Assembly: GCA_913054485.1 (NCBI GenBank) | Contig: CAJXHQ010000225.1 | Span: 1 to 5,774 of the forward strand | Reading direction: 5' to 3' | DNA length: 5,774 bases | Origin: an uncultured Paracoccaceae bacterium | GTDB lineage: Bacteria > Pseudomonadota > Alphaproteobacteria > Rhodobacterales > Rhodobacteraceae | Shown here: in pieces, positions 4,022-5,774 of the stretch | How positions within the stretch are numbered: the stretch's first letter is position 1 | Layout: each line of letters begins with the position of its first letter | Made by a program: the position numbers and the translations under genes | The notes under the pieces: model-generated | Database searches by the model: none | What the model was told of the DNA's origin: nothing | The model's input: the letters and a program-made list of their open reading frames with translations, nothing else

Positions 4022-5774
4022 ATGGACCGCGCAGATATTGTCGATCAGGCTTTTCGCGACCGACTCGCCGCTGGCACATTGCCGCCGGGCAACCCCGCCT
4101 CCGGCCCCTTAAGCGATGCGGGCGCCGTTGCGGTCTTCCGCGCGCAGTGCCTGTCCCGCAATCTCGACCGCCGCTCGCGCAAGATGCAGGCCGCAGGTCA
4201 GGGCTATTACACCATCGGATCGTCAGGCCACGAAGGCATGGCCGCCGTGGCCGCCGCGCTGGATCCTTCGGATATGGCCTTCCTGCACTACCGGGACGGG
4301 GCGTTTCAGACCATGCGGTCGGCGCAGGTGCCGGGCACCACGCCGGCCTGGGACATGCTGCTGAGCTTTTCCACCTCCGTTGAGGACCCGATCTCCGGCG
4401 GGCGGCACAAGGTGCTGGGCTCCAAAGCCCTCACCATTCCGCCGCAGACCTCGACCATTGCCAGCCACCTTCCCAAGGCCGTCGGCGCGGCCTATTCCAT
4501 CGGCCTCGCCAAACGCCACGCGCCCGAGCACAAGGCGCTGGAGGACGACAGCATTGTCATGTGTTCCTTCGGGGATGCCTCATCCAATCACTCCACCGCG
4601 CAGGGCGCCATCAACACCGCCTGCTGGACGTCCTACCAGTCAGTGCCGCTGCCGCTGCTGTTTGTCTGCGAGGACAATGGCATCGGCATCTCCACCCGCA
4701 CCCCGCGCGGCTGGGTCGGCGCGAATTACGCAAACAAACCGGGGCTGAAGTATTTCCACGCCGACGGGCTGGACATCTTCGGCACCTACCGCGTGGCGCA
4801 GGAGGCGGCAGAATACGTCCGGACCCGCAAAAAACCGGCCTTTCTGCATCTGTCGCTGGTGCGGCTCTACGGCCATGCCGGATCCGACCTGCAGCAGGCC
4901 TATCTGCAGAAGGAAGTCTTTGAAAGCTGGGAAGCCGATGATCCGCTGATGCATTCAGCGCGCCTCCTGATCGGTAAGGGCGTGCTGAGCGCGGATGAGG
5001 CGCTGGCGATCTATCAGGAATGCGAAGACCAATGCACCCGCGTTGCCGAAGAAGTGGTGAAACGCCCGCGCCTGCAGACCGCGGAACAGGTCATGGCCTC
5101 GCTGATCCCGCCGGCACGGGCGTGCAAGCCCACCAATGGCCCGTCGGAAGAGGCCCGCGCCGCTGCTTTCGGGTCCGACTACAAGCAGCTCGCCAATCCG
5201 CAGCCGATGAACAAGCTGCTGAACTGGGCGCTGACCGATCTGATGCTGGAACATAGCGAGATCGTCATGATGGGCGAGGATGTCGGCACCAAGGGCGGTG
5301 TTTACGGCGTGACACAGAAGCTGGTCGACCGGTTTGGCCCGGACCGGATGATCGACACGCTGCTGGATGAACAGAGCATCCTTGGCCTTGCCATCGGCAT
5401 GGGGCACAACGGTTTTGTCCCAATGCCCGAAATCCAGTTCCTCACCTATCTGCACAATGCCGAAGACCAGCTGCGCGGCGAAGCGGCGACGCTTTCTTTC
5501 TTCTCCAACGGGCAGTTCACCAACCCTATGGTGCTGCGCATCGCTGGGCTGGGCTACCAAAAAGGGTTCGGCGGCCATTTCCACAATGACAACTCGCTGG
5601 CAGTGCTGCGCGATATTCCGGGGATCGTGATCGCCTGCCCCTCGCGCGGGGACGACGCGGCGATGATGATGCGCGAATGCGTCCGGCTGGCGCGGGAAGA
5701 GCAGCGCGTGGTGGTCATGGTGGAACCTATTGCGCTCTACCCGATGCGGGACTTGCAGGAGGTAAAGGACGGCG
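4022..5774 (+). CDS. Fused alpha/beta E1 component of a 2-oxo acid dehydrogenase complex (thiamine diphosphate), partial
   Basis: 584 complete codons are visible with no stop; the 3' end is cut by the window. Single-chain E1 proteins of this type are usually somewhat over 700 residues, so the last fifth, including most of the transketolase C-terminal domain, is probably missing. Residues 1 to about 375 form the E1-alpha part: GSSGHEG (67-73), HYRDGAF, PQTSTIASHLPKAVGAA, and the thiamine-diphosphate/metal site GDA (184-186) through EDNGIGIS with Asn219. Residues from about 395 form the E1-beta part: MGEDVG with Glu419, DEQSILG with Glu450, EIQF, and GGHFHNDNS with His519 and His521. The enzyme decarboxylates a 2-oxo acid and transfers the acyl group to the lipoyl arm of E2. 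It shares an operon with the aminotransferase. Branched-chain, aromatic or other 2-oxo acids are possible substrates. A pyruvate-specific enzyme seems less likely from the context. Confidence 0.92.
   Translation, partial: MDRADIVDQAFRDRLAAGTLPPGNPASGPLSDAGAVAVFRAQCLSRNLDRRSRKMQAAGQGYYTIGSSGHEGMAAVAAALDPSDMAFLHYRDGAFQTMRSAQVPGTTPAWDMLLSFSTSVEDPISGGRHKVLGSKALTIPPQTSTIASHLPKAVGAAYSIGLAKRHAPEHKALEDDSIVMCSFGDASSNHSTAQGAINTACWTSYQSVPLPLLFVCEDNGIGISTRTPRGWVGANYANKPGLKYFHADGLDIFGTYRVAQEAAEYVRTRKKPAFLHLSLVRLYGHAGSDLQQAYLQKEVFESWEADDPLMHSARLLIGKGVLSADEALAIYQECEDQCTRVAEEVVKRPRLQTAEQVMASLIPPARACKPTNGPSEEARAAAFGSDYKQLANPQPMNKLLNWALTDLMLEHSEIVMMGEDVGTKGGVYGVTQKLVDRFGPDRMIDTLLDEQSILGLAIGMGHNGFVPMPEIQFLTYLHNAEDQLRGEAATLSFFSNGQFTNPMVLRIAGLGYQKGFGGHFHNDNSLAVLRDIPGIVIACPSRGDDAAMMMRECVRLAREEQRVVVMVEPIALYPMRDLQEVKDG

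Noticed and set aside
4955..5584. Minus-strand open frame of 209 residues opposite the E1 gene
   Set aside because: The plus strand encodes conserved E1-beta motifs throughout, so this is a shadow frame.

Overview
This is a GC-rich window with the gene style of a marine alphaproteobacterium, most likely Rhodobacterales (Roseobacter group). The placement is inferred from high G/C at third codon positions, the type of aminotransferase and fused 2-oxo acid dehydrogenase E1, and the chemoreceptor N-terminus. No rRNA, tRNA, CRISPR array, insertion sequence or phage gene was seen, and the region reads as ordinary chromosome.

Layout. Bases 1-121 (minus) hold the first 40 codons of a methyl-accepting chemotaxis protein that runs off the left edge. 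Bases 122-414 are noncoding, with an AT-richer part upstream of the chemoreceptor and several small inverted repeats. Three further minus-strand genes follow: a RidA-family protein (415-762), a membrane-anchored PilZ-domain protein (845-1693) and a LysR-type regulator (1793-2707). The strand then switches across an 84-bp divergent intergenic region (2708-2791). Two plus-strand genes follow: a class I PLP-dependent aminotransferase (2792-4000) and, 21 bp later with a good ribosome binding site, a fused alpha/beta thiamine-diphosphate E1 component of a 2-oxo acid dehydrogenase complex (4022 to the right edge, truncated).

How the genes may work together. The aminotransferase would turn an amino acid into a 2-oxo acid. 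The E1 would decarboxylate that 2-oxo acid and pass the acyl group to an E2 lipoyl subunit, giving an acyl-CoA. The divergent LysR-type protein is the obvious candidate regulator, and the shared intergenic region carries two similar 17-bp T-N11-A elements about 52 bp apart. RidA, which clears reactive enamine/imine intermediates made by PLP enzymes, lies two genes away and may support the same chemistry. The amino acid substrate cannot be read from the sequence. The PilZ protein (predicted cyclic-di-GMP binding) and the chemoreceptor are signalling genes with no evident link to this pathway.

No clearly new system was found. The points most worth checking are the aminotransferase/E1 catabolic unit, the paired regulator sites, a run of nine G in the LysR gene, and the signal peptide-periplasmic-TM-PilZ architecture.
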